Shown: positions 46,359-54,407 of the stretch, piece after piece
Numbering within the stretch: the first letter of the stretch is position 1
Layout: each line of letters opens with the position of its first letter
NCBI RefSeq assembly: GCF_039522665.1
Contig: NZ_BAAADV010000001.1
Location: 1,216,133-1,280,132, forward strand
From: Natronoarchaeum mannanilyticum
GTDB lineage: Archaea; Halobacteriota; Halobacteria; Halobacteriales; Natronoarchaeaceae
Direction of reading: 5' to 3'
DNA: 64,000 nt
The notes under the pieces: model-generated
What the model was told of the DNA's origin: nothing
Seen by the model: only the letters and a program-made list of their open reading frames with translations
The model's database searches: none
Position numbers and translations under genes: made by a program

Positions 46359-48209
46359 TCAGTATCTCCCTCCGACGCGCTCGATCACCACGAAACTGGC
46401 GCTGGTCACCGCGAGCAACACCGTGCCCATCGCGGTCGCCGGGCCGAGCGTCCGGTCGCCGAGGTAGCGCTCGACGGCGACCGGCATCGTGTAGGCGTCG
46501 CCGCCCTCCGCGAGGATCACCGTCGAGTTGAACTCGCCGATGCTGATCGCCGCGGCGAAGGCGGCGCCCGCGACGACGCCGCTGATCGCGAGCGGAAGTT
46601 CGACGTCGAGCAGCGCCCGCGCCCGCGAGGCGCCCAGCGAGCGGGCGGACTCGACGAGCGACCGGTCGACGCCGCCGACTGCCGGCGCGGCGTTGCGCAC
46701 GACGAACGGGTACGCCGCGGCGGCGTGGGCGGCGACGATCGCGGCGACGCCGGTGACCTGCAGCCGGAACCCGCCGGGCAGCGGGACGCCGAAGACGAGC
46801 CCGCGGAGCAGGCCGACGCCCAGCACGATGCCGCTGACCGCCAGCGGCGCCGTCGCCAGCGCGTCGAGCACGAGGCCGCCGCGCCCGCCGCGGACGCGAC
46901 GCACCGCGACGACGACGCCGGTCGGCACGGCGATCGCGAGCGTCGCCCCCGCAAACAGCAGCGAGTTGCGCACCGCGGGCCAGGGTTTCACCTGGAACGC
47001 GGCGCCCTCTGCCTGCCGATTTATCAGGAACGCGTAGTAGCGCAGCGTCAACCCGTTCGGCCCGGTGAGGCTCTCGACGATCATGCTGGCGATCGGCCCG
47101 ACGAACACGACCGCGACGACCAGCCCGTAGGCGAAGATCGCGAGCCGACTGGGCTTGGCGAGCGCGCGCAGCGACGGAACCAGCGGCGTCCGCTCGCTCG
47201 GCGTCGGCGTCCTGCCCGAGCCGTAGCGCCGCGCCTCGAAGCGCAGGTAGATCGCCAGCACGGCGACTGCGATCGCCGTCTCGACGACGGCCAGCGCCGC
47301 GGCGCCCGCGAGATCGAGCTGGCGGATCCGGCTGTAGATCCACACCTCGACGGTCGCCAGCTCCAGCCCGCCGAGCGCGAGCACGATCGGGAACGTCCGG
47401 AACGTGAACACGAACGTCAGGATCGCCCCGGCCAGCACCGCGGGCGCGAGTTGGGGGACGATCACGTCAAGGAAGGCGCGGCGTCGGCTCGCGCCGAGGC
47501 TCCGGGCGGTCTCGACGGTGCGGGCGTCGACGCTCTCCCAGGCCGCCGTCGCCAACCGGGCGACCAGCGGCGCGTTGTAGAACGCGTGGGCGAGAACGAT
47601 CACCTCCAGCGAGAACAGGATGTCGACCGGGCCGAATCCGACGAGCCCGAGCAGCCGGTTGAACGGCCCGCCGGCGCTGAACATCGCGAAGAAGCCGACC
47701 GCGACCATGATCCCCGGCAGCACGAAGGGGAGAATCGTCAGCGAGCGCAGCAGGTCGCGGCCGGGAAACTCGAAGCGCGCGAGCACGTACGCGCCGGGGA
47801 GTCCGAGCGCGACGCTGGCGACCGTCGAGAGCAGCGCCTGGTAAGCCGTGAAGCCGATCAGTCCGAACGTCGGGACGGGGAAGCCGGCGCGCGCCCAGCC
47901 GACGAGCCCGCGGAGGTGCTCGCCGACTGCGAGCGGATCGGCGAACACGTTCGCGAGGGCGCCCACGTAGAACGGGTCGGTTAGGACGCCGCGGATCGGC
48001 GCCGCGGAGAGGGCGCCGTCGACGAGAATCGCCTCGACGAACACGACCGCGGCGGGGAGGACGAACACGACCGCCAGCACGGCGACCGCGACGCCGGTGG
48101 CCAGTCCGAGCGTGCGCCGTTCCAGCCACTGTCGCGTTCGTCGAACTGCAGCCGACAGCGCGTCCTGCGTCCCCGCACTCGCTTCGGCGTCGTCCCCTCC
48201 GCTCGCCAT
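46359..48209 (-). CDS. thiP: ABC importer permease, two fused permease halves (ThiP-like)
   Basis: A 616-residue membrane protein with about 12 helices and two inner-membrane-component domains, each with an EAA loop: ETARSLGASRRRAFLDVIVP in the first half and ESARSLGASRARALLDVELP in the second. This duplicated single-chain layout is typical of thiamine (ThiP) and ferric (FbpB/SfuB) importers. ATG 48209 follows the binding-protein stop by one base, showing tight coupling. The thiamine role is taken from the binding-protein similarity and a possible thiamine-type operator. Confidence 0.85.
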   Translation of the reverse strand: MASGGDDAEASAGTQDALSAAVRRTRQWLERRTLGLATGVAVAVLAVVFVLPAAVVFVEAILVDGALSAAPIRGVLTDPFYVGALANVFADPLAVGEHLRGLVGWARAGFPVPTFGLIGFTAYQALLSTVASVALGLPGAYVLARFEFPGRDLLRSLTILPFVLPGIMVAVGFFAMFSAGGPFNRLLGLVGFGPVDILFSLEVIVLAHAFYNAPLVARLATAAWESVDARTVETARSLGASRRRAFLDVIVPQLAPAVLAGAILTFVFTFRTFPIVLALGGLELATVEVWIYSRIRQLDLAGAAALAVVETAIAVAVLAIYLRFEARRYGSGRTPTPSERTPLVPSLRALAKPSRLAIFAYGLVVAVVFVGPIASMIVESLTGPNGLTLRYYAFLINRQAEGAAFQVKPWPAVRNSLLFAGATLAIAVPTGVVVAVRRVRGGRGGLVLDALATAPLAVSGIVLGVGLLRGLVFGVPLPGGFRLQVTGVAAIVAAHAAAAYPFVVRNAAPAVGGVDRSLVESARSLGASRARALLDVELPLAISGVVAGAAFAAAISIGEFNSTVILAEGGDAYTMPVAVERYLGDRTLGPATAMGTVLLAVTSASFVVIERVGGRY

Positions 48210-48210
48210 G

Positions 48211-49278
48211 CTATCCCGCGATCTCTCGCGCCCAGTCCTCGACCCAGCCGTCGAGGTTCCCCCGCAGCTCATCGTAGCCGTAGAAGACGGTTTCCGGCGG
48301 TTCGTGGGCGTACTGGTCGAACTCCTCGTTCAGGTCGGCGTCGGTGGTCGCGGGGAACTGGACGTTCAGCGTCGCGATCTGGCCCTGCGCTTCCGGCGAG
48401 AGCACGAAGTCGAAAAAGTCGTGGGCCAGCTCCGAGTTGTCGGAGTCGGCGAAGATTCCCATCCCCTCGGGGTTGGCGTACCCCTGGTCTTCGAGGAAGC
48501 CGAGCTGATGGCGCGACATGTCCAGTCCGTCCCGATTCGCGTACACCTGGTCGGTCGAGTAGGAGACGACCATCGGCCGCTCGCCCTCGCTGTAGGCGCT
48601 GTAGGAGTCCCACCACGAGCCGAGAATCCGGACGCCGTTGTCCTGCAGGTCCCGCCAGTAGTCGAGGTAGCCGTCCTCGCCGTACCGGTCGATCGTCCAC
48701 AGCAGGAACGCCTGCCCGGGGTCGCTCTGCTGGGCGTTCTGGGCGAGCAGCGTCCCCTCGTAGGCCGGTTCGAGCAGCTGGTCGAACGTCTCGGGGCCCG
48801 AGACCTCCCCCTCGTCGTACACGAGGCTGATGTAGCCGGTGTCGTAGGGCAGCAGGCGCTCTTCGGGATCGAACTCCAGTTCCGATTTGACGCTGTCGGC
48901 GTTTCCAATGGTGCCCCGGTCGAGATCCTGAAACAGCGAGTCGTCCAGCTGCTCGTCCGCGCGGATGAGGTCGTCGACGTTGACGCCGAGGTAGACGTCG
49001 GCGTCGAACTCGACGCCCTCGCCGGCACGCTGAACGTAGTGGTTCAGCCCGCTGTCGGGGTTCGTCCACTCGATCTCCACGTCGTCGTGCTCGCTCTCGA
49101 ACTGCTCTTTGATCCACGCGCCGGGCGCGTCGAGCTCGCCCTGCGACTCGAGGAACGAGTCGTAGGTGGCGACCGTGAGCGTTCCGTCGTCACCGGAACT
49201 GCCGGGACTGGCGATACAGCCCGACAGCCCGATCCCCGCCGCGCCGCCGACCGTCGCGAGATACTGGCGTCGTTTCAT
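48211..49278 (-). CDS. thiB: Thiamine-type ABC substrate-binding protein (Tat lipoprotein)
   Basis: The 355-residue protein starts with a Tat leader and lipobox (MKRRQYLATVGGAAGIGLSG, then Cys). The mature part opens GTLTVATYDSFLES and contains LPYDTGYISLVYDEG, SWWDSYSAYSEGERPMVVSYST and QGQIATLNVQFPATTDA, phrases that match TbpA/ThiB-like proteins. It would capture thiamine or a phosphate ester at the cell surface. A perfect palindrome overlaps the start codon (see operator). An alternative ligand such as iron or putrescine is less likely. Confidence 0.82.
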   Translation of the reverse strand: MKRRQYLATVGGAAGIGLSGCIASPGSSGDDGTLTVATYDSFLESQGELDAPGAWIKEQFESEHDDVEIEWTNPDSGLNHYVQRAGEGVEFDADVYLGVNVDDLIRADEQLDDSLFQDLDRGTIGNADSVKSELEFDPEERLLPYDTGYISLVYDEGEVSGPETFDQLLEPAYEGTLLAQNAQQSDPGQAFLLWTIDRYGEDGYLDYWRDLQDNGVRILGSWWDSYSAYSEGERPMVVSYSTDQVYANRDGLDMSRHQLGFLEDQGYANPEGMGIFADSDNSELAHDFFDFVLSPEAQGQIATLNVQFPATTDADLNEEFDQYAHEPPETVFYGYDELRGNLDGWVEDWAREIAG

Positions 49279-49302
49279 TACCCGGTGTTTTCGCCGGGTA
49301 AT
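49277..49302 (-). promoter_or_regulatory. Palindromic operator at the thiamine ABC promoter
   Basis: ATTACCCGG-TGTTTTCG-CCGGGTAAT, a perfect 9-bp inverted repeat with an 8-bp spacer. One arm overlaps the thiB start codon and the other touches a TATA-like CTTATC about 27-33 bp upstream. A regulator bound here would cover the transcription start and block it. Archaeal thiamine genes are often controlled by HTH-CBS regulators of the ThiR type, so that is the leading candidate. Confidence 0.6.
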
Positions 49303-49479
49303 GATAAGGGGAGCGGTACGCAGCGGCGTCTCGACGCCGTCGCCGCGCTTCGCTCGCGACGAGCCCCGACTCGCTTCGCTCGTCGCGACGCCGAACATCA
49401 AAAGCCGCCGCGCTCGATTGAGGGGTCTAGCCGGTCAGCGGGCAGTCTCTCCGGCAGTTCGAGTAGTCCGAGGGTCGAG

Positions 49480-49731
49480 TCACGAGTGCCGACCGACGTG
49501 GTAAATGATGCCCCACGCGAACGACAGTCCGACCATCACCACGAGCGTCCCGGCGAACTGCTCGTTCGCGGGCAGCTCCGCACCCGTGGTCGATCGGATC
49601 AGCTCGATCGTCAGCAGCGATAGCTCGCCCAGCGGCGGAACGATGTCCCAGATGAACTTCGACAGCAGCGTGCCGACGATCAGCGTACCGAACGCCGAGA
49701 ACCCGTGCGACAGTCCCGATGTGGTGGCCAT
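49480..49731 (-). CDS. Small membrane protein
   Basis: An 83-residue protein (MATTSGLSHGFSAFGTLIVG) with hydrophobic segments at about residues 12-32 and 61-78 and a short polar loop (RSTTGAELPANEQ) between them. A TATA-like TTTTAAATA lies 24-34 bp upstream. I do not recognise the family. It is 54 bp downstream of the rhodanese gene on the same strand but has its own promoter. Confidence 0.6.
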   Translation of the reverse strand: MATTSGLSHGFSAFGTLIVGTLLSKFIWDIVPPLGELSLLTIELIRSTTGAELPANEQFAGTLVVMVGLSFAWGIIYHVGRHS

Positions 49732-49785
49732 GCGCGACGTGTTTACGCCGCGATTATTTAAAATTCTGGACCGATCTGCCGCAGC

Positions 49786-50574
49786 TCACTCGGCGTCGGC
49801 CCCGCCGGTCTCGATCGGCCCGCCGGCGTCGGTCCATTCAGTAAAACTCCCCTCGTAGAACTCGACCGTTTCGTAGCCCAGATGCGAGAGCACGGCGTAG
49901 GTGTGGCTGATCCGCCGGGCGGTGTTGCAGTACAGCACGATTCGCCGATCGGTCGTGATGCCGCGCTCCTCGAGGATCGCGCGGATCTCCTCTTCGGGCT
50001 TGAGCCCCCGCGTCTCGTCGTCGACGAGCTCCTTCCAGTCCAGCCGAACGGCGCCGGGGATGTGGCCCTCGGCGAACTCCTCGGCGCGGCGCGTGTCGAC
50101 GATGACGGCGTCGGGGTCGTCCATCGCGGCCTCGACGGTCGCCATGTCGACCAGCGGCGTCGCCTCGGGCTCGCTGACGACGTAGTCGGTCGGCTCGATA
50201 TCGGGCGCGTCGTCGGTGGTCTCGTACTCGCGGTTCCAGGCGCTGTAGTCGCCGTCGAGCAGGTACAGCTCGTCGTGGCCGTAACACAGCGCCGTGACGA
50301 GAAAGCGCGCGGCGAACACGCCGTGGGTGTCGTCGTAGGCGACGATCGGGTCCTCCGGGGTGACGCCGGCCTCGCTCAGCAGCTCGGCGAACCGCTCGGC
50401 GCCGGGCAACATTCCGGCGTCGTCGTCGGCGGCGCTTCGGAACGAGTCGAAGGGGACGTTCGCGGCGCCCGGCACGTGGCCGATCCCGTCGTACTCCCAG
50501 GCGTCGCGCACGTCGACGATCCGCACCTCGTCGGCGTTGGCGTCGAGCCACGCCGGCGACACGAGTTCGATCAT
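49786..50574 (-). CDS. Rhodanese-type sulfurtransferase (two domains)
   Basis: A 262-residue thiosulfate/3-mercaptopyruvate sulfurtransferase with two rhodanese domains. The first (~1-120, VRIVDVRDAWEYDGIGHVPG) has no active-site Cys; the second (~135-255) carries the loop VLYCNTARRIS with catalytic Cys near 217. It transfers sulfane sulfur from thiosulfate or similar donors to cyanide or a thiol acceptor. It is divergent from a second rhodanese gene 258 bp away. Confidence 0.9.
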   Translation of the reverse strand: MIELVSPAWLDANADEVRIVDVRDAWEYDGIGHVPGAANVPFDSFRSAADDDAGMLPGAERFAELLSEAGVTPEDPIVAYDDTHGVFAARFLVTALCYGHDELYLLDGDYSAWNREYETTDDAPDIEPTDYVVSEPEATPLVDMATVEAAMDDPDAVIVDTRRAEEFAEGHIPGAVRLDWKELVDDETRGLKPEEEIRAILEERGITTDRRIVLYCNTARRISHTYAVLSHLGYETVEFYEGSFTEWTDAGGPIETGGADAE

Positions 50575-50801
50575 TGGCGGGCGTTGTGGGCGAACCTGTA
50601 TGAACGCGCTGATACGGTTCCGAGCACGGGCTCGGCGATACCGGACATACTTGCGTCGACCTCGCGCGGCGACCGGGCGTTACGGGCGGGGCGCTGACGC
50701 GAGTCGGCGCGTTGCGGCCCGGAGCGCCGACGCTTTCGCACCTTGCGGCAACAATTGACGCCGATCGCCACGAAAGGCCGTTACTGCCGATGCTGAAGGT
50801 A

Positions 50802-50810
50802 CTTTAATAG
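50802..50810 (+). promoter_or_regulatory. TATA box for the second rhodanese gene
   Basis: CTTTAATAG at 23-31 bp upstream of ATG 50833. Confidence 0.55.
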
Positions 50811-50832
50811 TGGGGCGCAAACGAGGAGCTGT

Positions 50833-51687
50833 ATGACTGACTACGCAAAGGACGTGCTCGTCTCGGCCGACTGGGTCGAGGGGCACCTCGACGAGTTCCA
50901 GAGCGACGATCCGGAGTATCGACTGGTAGAGGTCGACGTGGACACGGAGGCGTACGACGAGGCACACGCCCCCGGCGCCATCGGCTTCAACTGGGAGACA
51001 CAGCTCCAGGACCAGACCACGCGCGACATCCTCGACAAAGAGGAGTTCGAGGACCTGCTCGGTAGCCACGGCATCTCCGAGGACTCGACGGTCGTCCTGT
51101 ACGGCGACAACTCCAACTGGTTCGCCGCCTACACCTACTGGCAGTTCAAGTACTACGGCCACGACGACGTGAAGCTGCTCGACGGCGGCCGCGAGTACTG
51201 GCTCGAGAACGACTACCCGACCACCGACGAGGAGCCCGACTTCTCCGCGGTCGACTACGAGGCCTCCGGCCCGCGCGAGTCCATCCGCGCGTACCGCGAC
51301 GACGTCGAGAACGCGATCGACAAGGGCCTGCCGCTCGTCGACGTTCGCTCGCCCGAGGAGTACTCCGGCGAGGTTCTCGCGCCCCCAGGACTGCAGGAGA
51401 CCGCCCAGCGCGGCGGCCACATCCCCGGCGCCGAGAACATCTCGTGGGCCGCGGTGACCAACGACGACGGGACGTTCAAGACGCCCGAGGAGCTCGAGGA
51501 GATCTACGGCGAGTACGACATCGACGGCGACCAGACGACCGTCGCCTACTGCCGCATCGGCGAGCGCTCCTCGGTCGCCTGGTTCGCGCTCCACGAGCTG
51601 CTCGGCTACGAGGACGCCGTCAACTACGACGGCTCCTGGACCGAGTGGGGCAACCTCGTGGGCGTGCCGATCGAGAAGGGCGAATAA
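50833..51687 (+). CDS. Rhodanese-type sulfurtransferase (two domains)
   Basis: A 284-residue two-domain sulfurtransferase: inactive N-terminal rhodanese domain (YRLVEVDVDTEAYDEAHAPG) and catalytic domain with VAYCRIGERSSVAWF (Cys near 239). The C-terminus LVGVPIEKGE is the usual end of haloarchaeal thiosulfate sulfurtransferases. It is similar to but distinct from the divergent paralogue. The last 16 bp of the gene are repeated 62 bp downstream. Confidence 0.92.
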   Translation: MTDYAKDVLVSADWVEGHLDEFQSDDPEYRLVEVDVDTEAYDEAHAPGAIGFNWETQLQDQTTRDILDKEEFEDLLGSHGISEDSTVVLYGDNSNWFAAYTYWQFKYYGHDDVKLLDGGREYWLENDYPTTDEEPDFSAVDYEASGPRESIRAYRDDVENAIDKGLPLVDVRSPEEYSGEVLAPPGLQETAQRGGHIPGAENISWAAVTNDDGTFKTPEELEEIYGEYDIDGDQTTVAYCRIGERSSVAWFALHELLGYEDAVNYDGSWTEWGNLVGVPIEKGE

Positions 51688-52050
51688 CCGGCGAGAAGCG
51701 CGCAGCGTCTTCGAGCCGTGTTCCCCTTCTCGCAGAGAAGGGCGAATAACGTCGCTCAGACTTCGCGATTTTTTGCGGTAGCGTGATGTCGTCCCCGTGA
51801 GTCTCTCGTCTGTTTACCGCGACTAGCGCCAGTACTGACAGCCCGAAAGCCCCCGCAGTCTCGCCCCTGCGGGACTCGCTGTGCGCGCTCGCTTCGCTCG
51901 CGTGCTTACTTCGTCCGGGTGGGGCGAGACTGCGGCCCCTTTCATTCCCACCCGCCGGATGCCCGGATTGCCGGTATAGCGTCGAAGGTAGACGGATCGC
52001 ACCACAAACGCGGGAGCTTTTTGCGACTGCGGCGGGTCCTCACCGAGCAG
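51688..52050 (+). other. 363-bp intergenic region with long inverted repeat
   Basis: No gene is seen. Besides the tail-repeat hairpin, a 15-bp perfect inverted repeat (CCGCAGTCTCGCCCC at 51853-51867 and its complement at 51921-51935) encloses a second hairpin (CGCGCTCGCTTCGCTCGCG, about 51885-51903). It could fold as a structured RNA or be a small mobile-element remnant. The next gene has no clear TATA box. Confidence 0.55.
51724..51750 (+). terminator. Hairpin containing a repeated rhodanese gene tail
   Basis: CCCTTCTC-GCA-GAGAAGGG is a perfect 8-bp hairpin. Its right arm and following bases (51735-51750, GAGAAGGGCGAATAAC) are identical to the last 16 bp around the stop of the preceding gene (51673-51688). 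It is followed by a T6 run at 51771-51776, so it may act as terminator. Confidence 0.5.
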
Positions 52051-52485
52051 ATGCAACGAGAGGTTCCAGTTCCGCTGTTGCCGAGCCGATGGCGCTGGGC
52101 GCTCGTCGGCGTCGTCGCCGCGGTGATCTTCTACGCGTCGGTGCTCGTGGTCCCGCCCCAGACGCCCGATCCGGGTCCGATCGGCGTCGACAAGATCCAG
52201 CACGCGGCCGGGTACTTCGTCCTCGGCGTCACGATCGCGTACGCGCTGGTCGATCGCGGCGTCGAGCGCCGCACGGGACTCCTCGCGGTGCTGTTGCTCC
52301 CCGTCCTGTACGGCGCCGGGATCGAGGTCGCCCAGTCGTTCACGGCCGTCCGGACGTTCGACGTCGCGGATATGCTCGCAAACGCGGTCGGCGGGATGCT
52401 GGCCTGTAGCTGGTTCCGGATTGCGCCGCGGCTGTCGTTCGTCCCGCCGGAGCGGTGGTTGTCGATCGTCCGGTCCTCGGAGTGA
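52051..52485 (+). CDS. VanZ-like membrane protein
   Basis: The 144-residue protein has four hydrophobic helices and the VanZ-like signature: GVDKIQHAAGYFVLGVTIAY followed by YGAGIEVAQSFTAVRTFDVA with the acidic and Asp residues typical of the fold. VanZ-like proteins are small membrane proteins of unknown biochemical role outside glycopeptide resistance. It is convergent with the membrane protein gene to the right. Confidence 0.8.
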   Translation: MQREVPVPLLPSRWRWALVGVVAAVIFYASVLVVPPQTPDPGPIGVDKIQHAAGYFVLGVTIAYALVDRGVERRTGLLAVLLLPVLYGAGIEVAQSFTAVRTFDVADMLANAVGGMLACSWFRIAPRLSFVPPERWLSIVRSSE

Positions 52486-52574
52486 TCGGCGACGTCGAGA
52501 ACGCGTCCCAATCTTCCACGAGAGAGCGAGTTATCGATCGTACGCGGGCGCCGACCTGAACTGCAGGTTCCGCG

Positions 52575-53327
52575 CTATTTGCCGAACGGATCTTTCTCTC
52601 CCCCGATCGACCCGTCGTCTCGATCGGAGTGACGGACGAACTGGAACGCGAGTCCGGTCAGGAGCACCGCGCCGAACGCGAGCGGCGAACTGCGCGAGAA
52701 CTCCTCGGCGACGGCCGGGTCGCCGGCGAGCGTCCGCCGCCAGAGGGGGATCGCCACGCTGAGCAGCCCCGCTCCGAGCACCGTCATCGTGACTCCGACG
52801 AGCGGCTCGTAATACCGCCAGGCGAGCAGCGCGCCGATCAGCCCGACGACGCCGGCGATCAGCAGCAGGCGCTGGAACGCCTGCTGTTCGAACATCGGCA
52901 GCGACGCCAGCGCGTTCAGCACGGCGGCGATCTGTTCGGGGAGCGGGGCAGCGGTCGGACGTGCGGTGGCCACCGCGTTGAGAATCTGTTCACCCGACAT
53001 GGTTACTATCGTCGCGACGGACGTGGCGGCGAACCCGGCGATCCCGGCGACGAACCGACTCACCAGCGGAATCAGGGCGCGACCCAGAAGCGCGCCGAGG
53101 AACAGGAACACGACCGCGTAGAGAAGCCGTTGCTCGGACTGGACCGCGGCGTTCGCGGCCTGCGGAACGACGACCCAGCCGATCGTCCCGCCCAGAACGG
53201 CGCCCGCGATCCAGCCGATCCACTTCAACAGCGGCGCTGCCAGGTCGTAGCCGAAGTACGCGAACGCGCAACCGATCGCGGTCACGAGCGCCAGCGCCCC
53301 CGTGACGGTCGGTTCTATCTGTAGCAT
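52575..53327 (-). CDS. Multi-helix membrane protein, function unknown
   Basis: A 250-residue protein with about seven hydrophobic segments, starting MLQIEPTVTGALALVTAIGC. A Gly-rich segment WIGWIAGAVLGGTIGWVVVP near residues 37-56 and a soluble C-terminal tail are seen. I do not recognise the family; the N-terminal half loosely resembles DUF4203/TMEM198-like proteins. It has a strong TATA box (TATATATAAT) at 53346-53355. Confidence 0.6.
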   Translation of the reverse strand: MLQIEPTVTGALALVTAIGCAFAYFGYDLAAPLLKWIGWIAGAVLGGTIGWVVVPQAANAAVQSEQRLLYAVVFLFLGALLGRALIPLVSRFVAGIAGFAATSVATIVTMSGEQILNAVATARPTAAPLPEQIAAVLNALASLPMFEQQAFQRLLLIAGVVGLIGALLAWRYYEPLVGVTMTVLGAGLLSVAIPLWRRTLAGDPAVAEEFSRSSPLAFGAVLLTGLAFQFVRHSDRDDGSIGGEKDPFGK

Positions 53328-53345
53328 TGGCGATCATTTGGGGCT

Positions 53346-53355
53346 ATATATAATG
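53346..53355 (-). promoter_or_regulatory. TATA box of the 52575-53327 gene
   Basis: A TATATATAAT stretch on the plus strand (ATTATATATA on the coding strand) lies 19-28 bp upstream of ATG 53327. Confidence 0.6.
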
Positions 53356-54026
53356 AATCCCACGGTTACTGCAATCGTAATTCCAGGCCGACAGCGGTAC
53401 GATTTGCTCCTCGACGAGTGAACTGATATGACAACTACGGAACGTTCGAGGTTCGATCTTGTCGCTTCTGACCAGACGGCAGGGCTTATCGATCGGCGTA
53501 TCCGGTTCTGTGGCGGTCTGTTAGGTGAGCGGTTGGGCGCTCGCCAGTGCAGGTGTTAACTCTCCTTGACGGTGGGCGCTACGAAGCGGTAGCGAACGGA
53601 ACGAATACCGAGATTCTTACTATAATATAAATTATGCATATGATGACTAACCATACTACTGATACAATTGTGGTGCTTCCCTCTCGCAGCTAGCAGTCCA
53701 TTGGTATGCTACTCAATATAGCAGCGGGATCTGCGGTTTACAGCGCTAATAGTGCCGATATATCGAGAGTGACTCGCAGGATCGCCGTGTTTGATCCGTT
53801 CATCGTGTAGTATCGGTGATACCCAGTATCCAGGCGGTAATCGGCTCATATGGGCGCTTTATTACGATTCTTGGCTTCTTTTTGGGTCTCTCTACGTCGG
53901 TCTGCGATTTCCTATATTTTCCTAGAGGAGGGCGAAAACTATAATATTTGTGTTATGCAACTTCTATTGTTATTTGTCTCTATTACGGTAGTTCGAACGC
54001 AGATCTTACCGAGAGTCGGCGGCCGC
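53356..54026 (+). other. 671-bp AT-rich region without a supported gene
   Basis: GC drops clearly between about 53620 and 53990 compared with neighbours. One short frame (53428-53559, 43 codons) is open but has no family. Several TATA-like clusters (for example ACTATAATATAAATTATG near 53619-53637) occur. It could be decayed mobile DNA or hold an untranslated RNA; no terminal repeats were found. Confidence 0.5.
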
Positions 54027-54329
54027 TCAGCACATCCGGTACACTTCGTCCATCCAGGGGTCGTCCTCGTCCACGAGAATCGGCTCCATCACCTCGTCCC
54101 AGTCGGCCTGCGCCTCGCTCTCCTCCATGACCTCCCTGATGACCTCGGGGTCCTCGACTTCCATGTAGCCGAACACGTGTCCGTCCTTCTCGAAGACGCT
54201 GTAGGTTTCCAGCCCCGCGTCGGAGCCGAGATACGCCTCCTCTAACGCGGTCGAGACGTCTTCGTGTTCTGATCGGTACGCCTCTCGCTTTCCCTCCTCG
54301 ATGCGGAGGTGGAATGCGATTCGCTCCAT
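54027..54329 (-). CDS. rhaM: L-rhamnose mutarotase
   Basis: A 100-residue protein with the RhaM dimeric-barrel pattern: MERIAFHLRIEEGKREAYRS at the start with the conserved His in SEHEDV, TYSVFEKDGHVFGYMEVED in the middle, and DWDEVMEPILVDEDDPWMDE VYRMC at the end. The family interconverts alpha- and beta-L-rhamnose, feeding the sugar dehydrogenase. It is divergent from the lactonase gene; the 78-bp space holds TATA boxes for both. Confidence 0.85.
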   Translation of the reverse strand: MERIAFHLRIEEGKREAYRSEHEDVSTALEEAYLGSDAGLETYSVFEKDGHVFGYMEVEDPEVIREVMEESEAQADWDEVMEPILVDEDDPWMDEVYRMC

Positions 54330-54351
54330 GCGACTCCGGGTTGCACGTCTG

Positions 54352-54384
54352 CCGGCTTAATTCTTCTCCGGGCGCAAATTTAAG
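54352..54384. promoter_or_regulatory. Divergent TATA boxes between rhaM and the lactonase gene
   Basis: GAATTAAGCC on the minus strand is 23-32 bp before the rhaM ATG, and AATTTAAG on the plus strand is 24-31 bp before ATG 54408. The boxes are about 20 bp apart, so a single bound regulator could control both genes. Confidence 0.5.
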
Positions 54385-54407
54385 GGATATCGCACTACCG
54401 TTACAGT

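Noticed and set aside
49279-49303. TPP riboswitch upstream of the thiamine ABC genes
   Set aside because: The space between the TATA-like box and the ATG is only about 25 nt, too short; the palindrome fits a protein operator better.
53428-53559. 43-codon frame in the AT-rich gap
   Set aside because: No promoter at the right distance and no recognisable sequence; could be chance.
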